Positions 21,901 through 31,569 of a stretch of 64,000 nucleotides of DNA are shown here, piece after piece. Position numbers and translations under genes: made by a program. The stretch spans positions 1 to 64,000 of the forward strand of contig JAUXNU010000160.1 of assembly GCA_030682655.1 (NCBI GenBank), written 5' to 3'. Numbering within the stretch: the first letter of the stretch is position 1; every line of letters begins with the position of its first letter. The notes beneath the pieces were generated by a model. That model saw nothing but the letters and a program-made list of their open reading frames with translations. It was not told the origin of the DNA and ran no database searches. This stretch comes from Actinomycetota bacterium. GTDB taxonomy: Bacteria > Actinomycetota > Coriobacteriia > Anaerosomatales > JAUXNU01.

Positions 21901-22485
21901 GTGGTCGAGGGGGATCTTGCGGGGGGCGGAATGCGCGATTCCGAATCTGCCCCCGGTGCCATGAGATTGCGACTTGCTGCGATACCACGCCGGTGGATCA
22001 TCGGCGTGGCTCTTCTGATTGTCGCGCTAGGTCTCCTCGGCGGCTCCATGCTCACGCAGGGATGGGGTCTTGGGCGCACCGCGCGGCCGGGCATGCAGGT
22101 CAAGGCCGGCGACCCCAATACCCTTGCCAGACCGGGAGCGCAGCTCGAGCGCGTAGTCGAGCCGCCTGACCAGACGCTTGCTGTCGTCGGCGCGCCGAAG
22201 GACGGCGAACTCCTCGTGTTTGATGTGGGATTCAGCCTCTACGGCATCGGTCCTGAGGGTGCCATCGTCGTGAAGCTCGATACTGTCGCACCTGGGAAGG
22301 GTGCGACCGACTCCTCCGCGAAGCTGGCCGAGGGGTTTGCTGGCAGGAACGCGCTTGTGTATCCGGACCAGGATGCCAGGCAGGCGCTCACTCGCGGTGG
22401 GTCCTTCTCCGGGATCATGCAGGTTGAGCCCGGCAAGCAAGGCGGAGTATTAGCGTTGAGGGAAGTGTCGTCGGAGTCGCAGTAG
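21901..22485 (+). CDS. Single-pass membrane-anchored protein, unknown
   Basis: 194 residues from GTG 21901, which has GAGGGGGG upstream. A basic N-terminus leads into one membrane segment (about residues 32-52: WIIGVALLIVALGLLGGSML), then an extracytoplasmic domain of about 140 residues with DGELLVFDVGFSLYGIGPEGAIVVKLDTVAPGKGAT. No family recognised. It is 27 nt upstream of the giant CWB2 protein and may be cotranscribed with it. Confidence 0.65.
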   Translation: MVEGDLAGGGMRDSESAPGAMRLRLAAIPRRWIIGVALLIVALGLLGGSMLTQGWGLGRTARPGMQVKAGDPNTLARPGAQLERVVEPPDQTLAVVGAPKDGELLVFDVGFSLYGIGPEGAIVVKLDTVAPGKGATDSSAKLAEGFAGRNALVYPDQDARQALTRGGSFSGIMQVEPGKQGGVLALREVSSESQ

Positions 22486-22512
22486 GAGGGCGGCTTCGGC
22501 GTAAGGGGGGCA

Positions 22513-25500
22513 ATGGGCCGATCGGCCCGAGGGGTGGGTCGGTTCGGCTCACGCGGAAGAGGGGGCATTATGGGTGGGTGTAGGTCCGCAAGGACAGCCG
22601 CTCGATGCAAGTCGGCGGGGATGTGGGTCACGATACTTGCGGTCGCGGTGCTCGTTGCGCTCGCTTGCCCCGTCTCGGCGGGGGCGGTGGCCCCGGATCT
22701 CTCCGGCACGGTAACGGATGCTGCGACGGGCGACCCCGTAGCGGGCGTCTGGATGGATCTCTACAGCTACAACACGGACTACGGGGGATGGGATTGGCAG
22801 GGCTACCTGGTCACGAACTCGTCGGGTGTATATTCGTTCGACGGTCTGACCAGCGGAGTGACAAACGCGCTGTCGGTCTACAGGACGGGATACGAGTACT
22901 ACTGGGTCGAGGACATCGTGTTCGCCGGAACGCCGCTGACGCTAGATATCGAGCTGACGGCCGTACCCAAGTCGATTCACGGTACCGTGACGGATAGTCG
23001 CACGGATGCCGCGATTGTCGACGCATCGGTTGAGCTGTACTACGACTCTGGTGGCGGCGACTGGTGGTGGTGGGACTGGGCGACATCCGACGAATCTGGC
23101 GACTACAGCTTCTATTCCTACATCGGCGCGGGCGATTTCTACGTTTCGGCCGAGGCGCCGGACTACTGGACGTCGTATTCGGACACGCTGTTCTACAACG
23201 GCTCCGATGAGATCCGGCAAGACTTCTCGATGGTCGCAATGTACGAGTCGACCGCGGATGCCTATGAGCCGGACAACCGCATTGTGGACGCGAAGCGCAT
23301 CGCGGTGGATGGGTCGGTCCAGGAGAGAACCATCGCGTGGAACGACCCCGACTACATCAAGGTTCCTGTGCGGGCCGGCAAGGCCTACCACGTTCAGGTC
23401 GGGTACAACGGCATGGGCTACGTTTGGGGCCGTCTCTCTGCCCGCGATGGCGCGAACGTGACCCTCGCTGAGGTCTGGATATCGGGTGGGGACTGCAGCC
23501 TGAGCTTCACGGCGGAGAAGACGGGCTGGGTCTACGTCGAACACCAGATCGAGTACGGGAGCAGCCGATACTCGATTTCTGTTGGAGAGGCCGAGCCTTC
23601 AGCTATCGTGGGCATTGTGAGCGACGAGGACACCGACGAGCCTATCGAAGACGTCTCGGTGGTCCTCTTGAAGGAGTACGCGACCCCCTATGAAGGCGAC
23701 ATATGGTGGGACTGGGCCGACTCGGTGGAGACCGACGGTGATGGAGCCTACGAGTTCTTGTCGTTGATTCCCGATACATATTCTGTGCTCTTCGATACCT
23801 GGTACACACCGGAGTATCTTTCGGAGTCCTGGAACAACAGTCAGGACTTCACCCTCGACCCGATCGTGCTCAATCCAGGTGACGTGTTCCAGGCTGATGC
23901 GCAACTTGGCCGCGGTGGAACCCTTGTCGGGCATGTGACTGACGAACTCTCGGGCGAGCCTCTTGCGGGGGTCTACGTCCAAGTGTTCGACATAGACGAC
24001 ATGTCCGGTGACAGCATGTCCGGGTACGAGACCATGAGCGGCTACGATTGGGCTGGGAGCGACTACACGGCGTCTGATGGATCATTCGCAGTCTCCTCGC
24101 TCCGACCCGGATCCCAGCTGGCGATTCTCTTCTGGGATGACTCCGGTGTCTACGACATCGAGTGGTACGACGATGCCGCGGACATCTCGGCTGCAACTCC
24201 CATCACTCTGGCCGCAGGTGAGACTCGTGTGGCCGACGGCCGGCTCCGAATCGATCCAGCATTCGGTGGGGTTCGAGGCGTCGTTTCGGACGAGGTCGAT
24301 GGCGTCCCGATTGCGGACATCTGGGTCGAGGCGCTGATGTCCGGGTACGACATGTCCGGGTACGACGTGTCCGGGTACGACATGTTTGGCCGCGGATTCT
24401 CCACCTACACCTATCCAGACGGAACATACCGACTGGGGCGGTTCTGGGCAGGCACCAAGGTCGCTCTGGGCTTCTCCGACCCCTTCGGAGGCTACCTCTC
24501 GGGGTACTACGACAATCCCGGGACTCCGGAGGAACTAGACTACGTTGAGGTGATCGGCGGGCAGATGGTTCGGGGCGACAAGGCCCTTGCACGGAACCCA
24601 GGGAGGGCGTTCCTCGAAGGGACGGTACTCGATGCCGAGACGGGCGAGCCGTTCCGACACGCGAGCGTGTACGTGGAGCAGATGTCCGGCTATGACATGT
24701 CCGGCTACGACGACCTGAGTGGCTACTCGTTCTGGAGCCGAACGGATTCCGACGGGCACTATCGGGTCCGTGGCCTCTTCCCGGACACGAAGTACATTGC
24801 TTCAGGTGATGTCTGGACCACCACCCACGTGACGCAGTACTTCGATCACAAGGCGTCATATCAGAAGGCTGACTTGCTGAGCTTCGCGCCTGGTGAGATC
24901 CGTGCGGCCGACTTCGACATTCACAAGCGTGCCAAGCTGAGCGGCGTCGTGACCGAGGAAGGCACAGGGGCGCCGATCGGCAACGTCCAAGTGCAGGTTC
25001 TCGAGCGAACGACCGACGGCATGAGTACGTATCGGATCCAGACCGGGTACACGGACCGAGCTGGTCGCTACAAGTTCGACTGGCTCAGCCCGGATGGAGA
25101 CTATGTACTGCGATTCGACACCCGAGCGGTGCGAGGCTATGTCTCCGAGTATCACGATGACGCCGAGACGGAAGCCTTGGCCAGCACCATCAAGCTCGTC
25201 TCCGGCCACAACACGCTCGACGCATCGCTCGCGATCGCGGCCGATGCCGGCTCGATCGGAGGCGTCGTGCTCGACGAGTACGGCCGAATCGCCTCCGATG
25301 TGGCCGTCGAGGTGTACTCGATGGACTTCATGAGCGGTTGCGAACTCGTGGCTACCGGTCTCACAGACGACTCCGGTGCCTGGAGTGTGCCCAGAATGCC
25401 GTCGAGCGGGCAGTACCTCGTGGGCTTCTCAGATCCGTTCGGACGATACGTTGACGAGTTCTTCGATGACGCACCGGACATAGGCGGAGCCACAATCGTG

Positions 25501-27810
25501 CCGGTTGTGGCTGGAGAGACCACTCCTGTGAGTGCGGTTCTCGCCATGCTCGCCCCCGACTTCGTTTCTCCCGAGATCTTCGATGATGCGGTGTCTTCGT
25601 ACGATGACGAGGCGTCGTTCTCCATCTGGGCGACCGATGACGATGCGGGCGTCTCTAAGCTGTTCTATCGTCTGAACGATGGTGACGAGGTAGAGGTACT
25701 CGGCGCAGGACCCGAGACCATCACGTCGACCAATGTCGGCGAGAACACCTTGGTCTACTGGGCCAAGGACCGTGCGGGCAACGTCTCCGTTCCGGCCATC
25801 GTCGAATTCACCGTGGTCGACACCATCGCGCCCGAGACTGGTGACGATGCGAAGGCGACCTATGACGACAGTGCCTCCATCGCGCTGTCGGCCAGCGACT
25901 CCGGTTCGGGCGTCGACTACATCGCATACCGACTCGACGGCGCTGCCACACAGACTGTCAGCGGAACCTCGGCTGTCATGGGCAGCGACCTCTACGGTGA
26001 TCACGAGCTCGTCTACTGGGCCGCTGACAACGCTGGAAACAAGAGCGACAAGACCACGCGCGAATTCACTGTCGGCGACACGATCGCTCCCGAGACGGAC
26101 GATGACGCGGAAGCGACCTACGATGACGGTGCGTCTATCACACTGTCGGCCAGCGACGCGGGTTCGGGCGTCGACTACATCGCATACCGCCTCGACGGCG
26201 CTGCCACGCAGACCGTCAGCGGAGACTCAGCCGTCGTGGACACCGACGAGTACGGCGACCACACGCTCGTCTACTGGGCCGCCGACAAGACCGGCAACAT
26301 GAGTTCCAAGACGACTCGCAACTTCACGGTCGGCGACACGATTGCTCCCGAAACGGACGATGACGCGAAGGCGACATACGACGACGGCGCATCCATCGCG
26401 CTTTCGGCAAGCGACGCTGGCTCCGGTGTCGACTACATCGCATACCGCCTCGACGGTGATGCCACACAGACCGTCAGTGGTGAGAACGCCGCCGTCAACG
26501 TCTACGCCTACGGCGACCACGATCTCGTCTACTGGGCCGCTGACAACGCAGGCAACGTGAGCTCCAAGACTACCCGCTACTTCACAGTCGGCGACTCAAT
26601 CGCACCTGAGACGGGCGACAACGCGAAGGCGACGTACTTCTCCTCGGCCACGATCACTCTTACGGCGAGTGATGCCGGGTCGGGTGTCGACTACATCGCG
26701 TACCGTTTGGACGGCGGGGCGACGCAGACAGTCGACGCCGTGTCGACTGCGGTCAGTACCTCAGCCGTCGGCAACCACAACCTGTCCTACTGGGCCGCTG
26801 ACAACGCTGGAAACAAGAGCGACAAGACACTGGCGAGTTTCGCGGTCCTTGCTCCCGCTCAGAATCACACTCCGGTGCAGGCACAGAACCGCTACGGCAT
26901 GGCCGTGGCCATCGCCAAGGAAGCCTTCCCTGGATGGGTGGGCGTCAAGCACGTGGTCATCGCCTCTGGCGAGGATCGCGCTGCGGCCGACCCGCTCGCA
27001 GCAGCCGGGCTCTGCGGTGTCTACGACGCGCCCCTCTTGCTGCTGCGTGGCGCCTCTCTGCCCTCCGAGGTAGCTGACGCCATTCGCGCCATGCCGGACG
27101 ACCTTGCTATTCACGTCGTCGGTGGGCCGAACAGCGTGCCGAAGAGCCTGCTCACGCAGCTCCGGGCCATTCCCGGAGTCAAGAGCGTCGAGCGTCTGCC
27201 GTATGGGGATCGCTACCAGACGGCTGCCGAAGTTGCGAAGCGCATGAAGACCGTGCTGGTGGCAGATGGCGGCTCGTTGCCGACCACGGCACTCATTGCC
27301 AACGGCGCGGACCCCAACAAGTTTGCGGATGCGCTCGCTCTCTCGCCGATCTCGACCAGCGAGCACTATCCGGTCTTGCTGGTGAAGGCGGATTCGATAC
27401 CCGGGCCCACGCAGGCAGCCCTCACAAGCCTCGGCTTGACCACCCGCATCATCGGGGGAGGTCCCGCGACCGTGAAGGATTCGGTCAAGAAGACCCTCGG
27501 TGCCGAGCGCTGGTCCGGCGATGATCGCTACGCCACCGCGCGTACGATCGCCACCAAGGCCATTGGCCGAGGATGGCTCGAGCCAAGGTGCACCGGAATC
27601 GCAGCCAAGCTGGCAGACGCGCTCACGGGTGGAAGCCTGGTGGGCCGCATGAACGGCGTGCTTCTCTTGACCCGTTCTGAGAGCCTGTCTGCCCCAACGG
27701 CGGAGTTCCTCAAGGCGAACAAGGCCGCCATCGAGGACTGTTATGTGTTTGGCGGTACCGCTAGCGTGTCCGCGAAGACGCGCTTGCAGATCGATGCGGC
27801 ACTCAAGTAG
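22513..27810 (+). CDS. Giant repetitive surface protein with CWB2 anchor
   Basis: A 1765-residue exported protein. Order: signal segment (about residues 37-59, start at 22513 or 22570), six to eight carboxypeptidase-regulatory/SdrD-like beta repeats (GTVTDAATGDPVAGV, SGVVTEEGTGAPIGNVQV), a pre-peptidase-like C-terminal domain around residues 255-360, four near-identical 86-residue OmpL47-like repeats (25825-26856), and three cell-wall-binding type 2 repeats at the C-terminus (RYGMAVAIAKEAFP, HVVIASGEDRAAADPLAAAGL, VVGGPNSVP). CWB2 binds secondary wall polymers. Several beta repeats carry inserted MSGYD pentapeptides. Likely an adhesin or stalk; ligand unknown. A strong terminator follows. Confidence 0.9.
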   Translation: MGRSARGVGRFGSRGRGGIMGGCRSARTAARCKSAGMWVTILAVAVLVALACPVSAGAVAPDLSGTVTDAATGDPVAGVWMDLYSYNTDYGGWDWQGYLVTNSSGVYSFDGLTSGVTNALSVYRTGYEYYWVEDIVFAGTPLTLDIELTAVPKSIHGTVTDSRTDAAIVDASVELYYDSGGGDWWWWDWATSDESGDYSFYSYIGAGDFYVSAEAPDYWTSYSDTLFYNGSDEIRQDFSMVAMYESTADAYEPDNRIVDAKRIAVDGSVQERTIAWNDPDYIKVPVRAGKAYHVQVGYNGMGYVWGRLSARDGANVTLAEVWISGGDCSLSFTAEKTGWVYVEHQIEYGSSRYSISVGEAEPSAIVGIVSDEDTDEPIEDVSVVLLKEYATPYEGDIWWDWADSVETDGDGAYEFLSLIPDTYSVLFDTWYTPEYLSESWNNSQDFTLDPIVLNPGDVFQADAQLGRGGTLVGHVTDELSGEPLAGVYVQVFDIDDMSGDSMSGYETMSGYDWAGSDYTASDGSFAVSSLRPGSQLAILFWDDSGVYDIEWYDDAADISAATPITLAAGETRVADGRLRIDPAFGGVRGVVSDEVDGVPIADIWVEALMSGYDMSGYDVSGYDMFGRGFSTYTYPDGTYRLGRFWAGTKVALGFSDPFGGYLSGYYDNPGTPEELDYVEVIGGQMVRGDKALARNPGRAFLEGTVLDAETGEPFRHASVYVEQMSGYDMSGYDDLSGYSFWSRTDSDGHYRVRGLFPDTKYIASGDVWTTTHVTQYFDHKASYQKADLLSFAPGEIRAADFDIHKRAKLSGVVTEEGTGAPIGNVQVQVLERTTDGMSTYRIQTGYTDRAGRYKFDWLSPDGDYVLRFDTRAVRGYVSEYHDDAETEALASTIKLVSGHNTLDASLAIAADAGSIGGVVLDEYGRIASDVAVEVYSMDFMSGCELVATGLTDDSGAWSVPRMPSSGQYLVGFSDPFGRYVDEFFDDAPDIGGATIVPVVAGETTPVSAVLAMLAPDFVSPEIFDDAVSSYDDEASFSIWATDDDAGVSKLFYRLNDGDEVEVLGAGPETITSTNVGENTLVYWAKDRAGNVSVPAIVEFTVVDTIAPETGDDAKATYDDSASIALSASDSGSGVDYIAYRLDGAATQTVSGTSAVMGSDLYGDHELVYWAADNAGNKSDKTTREFTVGDTIAPETDDDAEATYDDGASITLSASDAGSGVDYIAYRLDGAATQTVSGDSAVVDTDEYGDHTLVYWAADKTGNMSSKTTRNFTVGDTIAPETDDDAKATYDDGASIALSASDAGSGVDYIAYRLDGDATQTVSGENAAVNVYAYGDHDLVYWAADNAGNVSSKTTRYFTVGDSIAPETGDNAKATYFSSATITLTASDAGSGVDYIAYRLDGGATQTVDAVSTAVSTSAVGNHNLSYWAADNAGNKSDKTLASFAVLAPAQNHTPVQAQNRYGMAVAIAKEAFPGWVGVKHVVIASGEDRAAADPLAAAGLCGVYDAPLLLLRGASLPSEVADAIRAMPDDLAIHVVGGPNSVPKSLLTQLRAIPGVKSVERLPYGDRYQTAAEVAKRMKTVLVADGGSLPTTALIANGADPNKFADALALSPISTSEHYPVLLVKADSIPGPTQAALTSLGLTTRIIGGGPATVKDSVKKTLGAERWSGDDRYATARTIATKAIGRGWLEPRCTGIAAKLADALTGGSLVGRMNGVLLLTRSESLSAPTAEFLKANKAAIEDCYVFGGTASVSAKTRLQIDAALK
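24337..24381 (+). repeat. Three tandem 15-bp units encoding MSGYD
   Basis: ATGTCCGGGTACGAC is present twice in tandem, followed by a copy with GTG as first codon (VSGYD). Two further tandem MSGYD units lie at 24682-24711, and scattered variants at 24001-24050. All are in frame inside carboxypeptidase-regulatory repeats of the giant surface protein. Confidence 0.95.
25825..26856 (+). repeat. Four tandem 258-bp repeats (86-residue OmpL47-like domains)
   Basis: Units begin at 25825, 26083, 26341 and 26599, each exactly 258 bp. Each encodes IAPET.DDA.ATYDD, SASD.GSGVDYIAYRLDG and VYWAAD.AGN. A fifth, divergent unit precedes them (about 25560-25824). The first three are most alike, showing recent homogenisation. 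Copy number is likely to be hard to assemble from short reads. Confidence 0.95.
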
Positions 27811-27852
27811 CGTCGCTCGCCACGCTGGGCTCACGTAGCCCATAGGTGTTCA

Positions 27853-27891
27853 AGGGCGTCCGTCCCGGTTTCGCACCGGGGCGGACGCCCT
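27853..27891 (+). terminator. Hairpin terminator after the giant surface protein
   Basis: Two 17-base arms (27853-27869 and 27875-27891) pair completely if one G-U is allowed, with a five-base loop TTCGC. There is no clear T-tract afterwards. Position 42 nt after the stop and the strength of the stem support termination. Confidence 0.7.
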
Positions 27892-27900
27892 AGTGTCAGT

Positions 27901-29961
27901 ATGGTGTGCGGATGTTGTGCTCGTGCGGAAGACAGGAGACCCGCGCTGGCTCGCCAGAAGAACAATCGCTCGCAGGTCTCGATCGTGGGGGCGACCTTCA
28001 GCCGGATGGAGCGGTGGGGTCGCGCAACGCTTGTCGCGGGCCTCGCACTTGCGTGCGGCGGTGTTCCGCTCGCCATGGCGCGTCTTGGCGGAAGCCCGTT
28101 CGGGCCCGTGAAAGCCGTAGTGCTGAGCCTGGCGACGGTCATGATCGGTCTTGGCCTGGCACTCTCAGCACAGTCGAGCGCGTCGCTGTCTCGCATTGCT
28201 CGTCGGTCGACGCTGGCGTGGGCTGCCCTCGCTCTGGTGGGCGTGGCCTGTTTGTCGGCAGTCACCGCGATTGAGCCGCACCAGGCCATCCTTGGCAGCT
28301 ACCCGGACTACCGGGGGCTTGCGCTCGTGATTGCGTGCCTTGTGTCCGGGGCGGGAGCTGCGGCTCTTGCCTTCGGGGAAGTGGGCCTGCGCGTCGTCTC
28401 GAGGGCCACGGTCGCAGCAGGGCTTCTGGTAGGCCTGGCGGCCTTGGTGGAGCGTGTGGATACGGGTTCGAGCTTGCCGGATTGGCAGATGCTTCGCATC
28501 GCGTCGACGCTCGGCAATCCGTCGAACCTGGGTGTCTACTGCGTGATCGCTCTGCCCCTGGTTCTATTCGTGGTGCTTCGTGATGCCAGGAGGTTCTGGC
28601 GGATTCTTGCGGTCGTCACGTTCGGGCTGCTCGGTCTTGCGCTGCTGTGGTCGAGCTCCCGCGGAGCCTGGATAGGGCTGGTGGCGGCAATAGGGACGCT
28701 TGTGCTCGTCGTTGCCATGGGGCGTGCGCGCGGCGGCGGTGCCAGGAAGCTGGTACGCGTGGGACTTCTGCTCGCAGTGTGTGTTGCGGTCGGCGCGCTT
28801 GCGAACCCGTCCTTTGGCGAGCGCGTGACGTCTGTGTTCGACACGAAGTCCAAGACCGCGCGGTGGCGAGTCTCGGCGTGGAGTTCGTCTGTCGAGATGA
28901 TCAGCGACAGGCCGGTGCTTGGCTGGGGTCCGAACAGCTTCAGGTTCGTGTACTCCGACTATCAGGCGCCGAAGCAGATTGACGGGATGTTCGGGTACCA
29001 GATCGTTGAGGCGGCCCACAATGTGGTCCTCGATACCGGTGTGGCGTTCGGGATCCCGGGTCTGCTGGCGTTGCTTGCTATGACTGGGCTGGCGACGACC
29101 ACCATCGTCAGGGAGGCGCGCCGTGAAGATGCGGATTCGATCGAGGTCGCTGCTGTGGGAGCCTCGCTCGTGGGAGGCGTTTCGGGTCTGATGCTGCACT
29201 ACGTGACTATGGATACGGGACCGGTTCTGGCCGCAGTCGTCGGACTCGTGTGCGCGACGCAGGTGCGACGGATCGCTGCGGATGCATCAGACGCGGAGGC
29301 CGGTGCGCAGGCGCGGTGGCTGCGCATGGCTGCGATCAGCGGTGCGGCGGTCGCGTTCGTGGCGCTGGTTCTGTTCTCACGCGTGTTCACTGCGGACCTG
29401 ACAGCGGCTCGCGCCGTGTCTGCCGCGAAGTCGGGGGTGGATTGGCCTGTCGTGCGCGAGCGCGTCGAAGCGGCGCGCCGGAACGCACCCTTCGAACCGT
29501 TCTTCGCCCGCCAGGAGGGCAAGGCGGCAGCACTCTTCGTGCAGAAGCGTTTCGATGTCGATGCGCTCGAAGATGGCGCGCGCGCCTACGACGACGCCCT
29601 AGTCGCCATGCCAGACGACCCCACACTTGTCGCAGAACGTGCCAACCTCTACCTGGCAGCCGCGATGTCGAGCAAGGACGCGCGATACGCTACCGAGGCG
29701 CTCCGCGGATTCGAGAGGGCTACGCGCATGGATCCCAACACGGGAATACCTTGGGCCGGGAAGGGGTCGGCGCAAGCAGCGCTCGGGATGTGGGAGCAGT
29801 CAGCGGTCTCACTGGAGCGTGCGGTTGAGCTCTCGCCCCGGTACAGGGTGGCGTGGCGGAATCTGGCGACTGCCTACGATGCACTAGGGATGGACGCCAA
29901 GGCCAAGAACGCGCGGTTCCGGGCGGACGGCGTAGCCGAGCCGACGAAGGCACCGCAGTAG
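27901..29961 (+). CDS. O-antigen ligase/polymerase-like membrane protein with TPR tail
   Basis: A 686-residue integral membrane protein with about 12 hydrophobic segments. The Wzy_C/O-antigen-ligase region contains LLWSSSRGAWIGLVAAIG and, in the large external loop, RPVLGWGPNSFRFVYSDYQ with EAAHNVVLDTGVAFGIPGL, the conserved Arg and His-Asn features. The C-terminal 150 residues are TPR-like (AARRNAPFEPFFARQEGKA, ALRGFERATRMDPNTGIPWAGKG, LERAVELSPRYRVAWRNLATAYDALG). It probably joins or polymerises a surface glycan or glycosylates proteins. The start is uncertain: 27901 lacks a ribosome-binding site, and ATG 28006 would still include all membrane segments. Confidence 0.82.
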   Translation: MVCGCCARAEDRRPALARQKNNRSQVSIVGATFSRMERWGRATLVAGLALACGGVPLAMARLGGSPFGPVKAVVLSLATVMIGLGLALSAQSSASLSRIARRSTLAWAALALVGVACLSAVTAIEPHQAILGSYPDYRGLALVIACLVSGAGAAALAFGEVGLRVVSRATVAAGLLVGLAALVERVDTGSSLPDWQMLRIASTLGNPSNLGVYCVIALPLVLFVVLRDARRFWRILAVVTFGLLGLALLWSSSRGAWIGLVAAIGTLVLVVAMGRARGGGARKLVRVGLLLAVCVAVGALANPSFGERVTSVFDTKSKTARWRVSAWSSSVEMISDRPVLGWGPNSFRFVYSDYQAPKQIDGMFGYQIVEAAHNVVLDTGVAFGIPGLLALLAMTGLATTTIVREARREDADSIEVAAVGASLVGGVSGLMLHYVTMDTGPVLAAVVGLVCATQVRRIAADASDAEAGAQARWLRMAAISGAAVAFVALVLFSRVFTADLTAARAVSAAKSGVDWPVVRERVEAARRNAPFEPFFARQEGKAAALFVQKRFDVDALEDGARAYDDALVAMPDDPTLVAERANLYLAAAMSSKDARYATEALRGFERATRMDPNTGIPWAGKGSAQAALGMWEQSAVSLERAVELSPRYRVAWRNLATAYDALGMDAKAKNARFRADGVAEPTKAPQ

Positions 29962-30053
29962 CGCTCGATTGCCATCCCCATGCCTACGAGCCGCCGCCGG
30001 ACTCTGTCCTTGGCCGGTTCGGCAACGAGACCGAGGATCGGTCTCCCCCGACG

Positions 30054-30819
30054 CTACTCTCCTGAGCTGCTCGTGATGATCCGGCCGACTCCGCCGCAGT
30101 GGTGTGTCTCGTCGCCGATCTTGGCAGCCGGGCGTCCGTTGATGAGTACGGTGGGGCCCCCCGGTGATCTCGAAAGTGTTCGGACCCGCGCAACCGGCAT
30201 GCACGCCCCGGTCGCCTTTGCGTGCCGCGGGTTTGCCGTCGATGAACACGTTCGGACTCCCGCTTATGATGGGGCCCTGCACAGGCACTGGGTCAGCCGG
30301 ACTGCCGTGGTTGTCCGCGGTGCACTTCGCGAGGTCGCCGACTCTGGCGTAGCCAGCGGTTGAAACCGCCTCGATGTTGAACGTCCGCTTGTAGGTCTTG
30401 CCCTGGTACACGACCGAGAGGGTGATGGTGTTGCCGCCGGGTCCGTCGAATGTCGGCCGGACTCGCGTTCCGGTCTCAGGCTCGAACGATCCGCTCCCGC
30501 TCCACTTCACCTGGTCGGCGAGGTCGACCGTGTCGCCTTCCTTGTCGGTCGCGGTACACGTCGCGCCAAAGACCCAGCCCGACACGAAGACCTTGGGACT
30601 CCTGCCGACCGGGAACGTGAGCGCGAGCTGGACGGGTCCGGACTCCGGGTTCTCGGCGTCCTCGCTCTGCTGCTCGAGATACTCGAGCAGCTTCTCTTTG
30701 GCCATCTCGAGGAAGTCCTCATCGCTCATGCCGTTGCAGCCTGTGAGAAGGAGAGCGGAGCTGAGCAGCAGTCCCGCGAGAAGGATCGAGCCGAATCGCA
30801 CGAGGATGCGCCGCGTCAT
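30054..30819 (-). pseudogene. PAAR-motif lipoprotein, frameshifted in a G6C4 tract
   Basis: The reading begins with a lipoprotein signal (LLLSSALLLTGCNG, Cys about 28), an exported beta domain, then a PAAR domain: ARVGDLAKCTADNHG, IISGSPNVFIDGKPAARKGDRGVHAGC, FEITGG. At the GGGGGGCCCC run (about 30157-30166) the frame slips. Removing one base restores PTVLINGRPAAKIGDETHHC and GGVGRIITSSSGE followed by a stop at 30054, completing the second PAAR half. Unadjusted, the frame runs to 29884 and overlaps the convergent gene, so the shift is almost certainly an error or a phase-variable tract. Corrected length about 254. Follows the gene at 31569 by 1 nt. Confidence 0.82.
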
Positions 30820-30820
30820 C

Positions 30821-31569
30821 TCACTTCACCTCCGTCGTGTCGTTGCCTACGAGCTTGAGCCACGGTCCGTAGCTGGCGAGCGGGCGCGTGCCCTTCATCG
30901 AGACCGCGCCGTCGGCGATGGTGAGCGATTCGACCATGAAGCCGTTGCTGTCGAGGAGGTTGGTGATGTATGGCGTGCCTTGCGATTCCTTGCCCTGGTA
31001 CCACGAGCCCGGAACGCCGATTCGCGCGATCTCGACCTCAGAGAGCGAGAGCGCGACCGCGTTGTTCGTGACGCTGCACGTGCCCTTGACGTAGAAAGGT
31101 GCGCTGCCGGTGAGCTTGAGCGCGCTCGCGACCTTGTCCGCGTTCGCCTGCGAAACGCCGGCGGACAGCATGAACGGCACCGCCTGCGATGAGTTGAGGA
31201 TGCCAGAGGCCTCCGCCGTGCCATCGCCATTGAAGCGCAGCTGCACGATGGAGAGCGGCCAGTTGGGAATCCCGCTCTGGCCGATGAGTAGCATCGACGA
31301 GGCCTGGTCACTCGTCATGCCAGCGTCGAACTTCTTGGCCGCGTCCGTGTTGTCGAGGAGCGACTGGAGCTCCTTTGGCGTGCTCGGCACACCGGGATAT
31401 CCGCGCCGGCGTATGCATTCTCGACCGTGAGCTTCACGCCGAGGTCCCGGGGCTTGTTCGAGCCGAAGAGCCGCGACACCCACGGCACGACCCCGAAGTA
31501 GCCTCCGATGAGCAACACCGCTACAACCAACACCGCAAGAACTACGCCGGTGATCTTGAGCGCTTTCAC
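30821..31569 (-). pseudogene. Exported single-pass protein, interrupted by one frameshift
   Basis: The N-terminal frame starts at GTG 31569 with GGAGG upstream: a short basic head, one membrane segment (ITGVVLAVLVVAVLLIGGYFG), then KPRDLGVKLTVENAYAGADIP. The sequence continues in another frame from GVPSTPKELQSLLDN to the stop at 30821. One missing G at about 31398 (CCCGG before TG) reconciles both, giving about 249 residues. The external domain (GMTSDQASSMLLIGQSGIPNWPLSIVQLRFNGDGTAEASGIL, in pieces) has no family I recognise. Forms an operon with the PAAR lipoprotein. Confidence 0.72.

Noticed and set aside
25825-26856. Regular repeats that could suggest a CRISPR array
   Set aside because: Units are 258 bp, in frame and encode a beta domain; there are no short repeats with unique spacers and no cas genes.
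29884-30053. C-terminal extension of the PAAR lipoprotein in the uncorrected frame
   Set aside because: It is Arg-rich and overlaps the convergent ligase gene; a one-base correction gives a second PAAR half and a proper stop at 30054.
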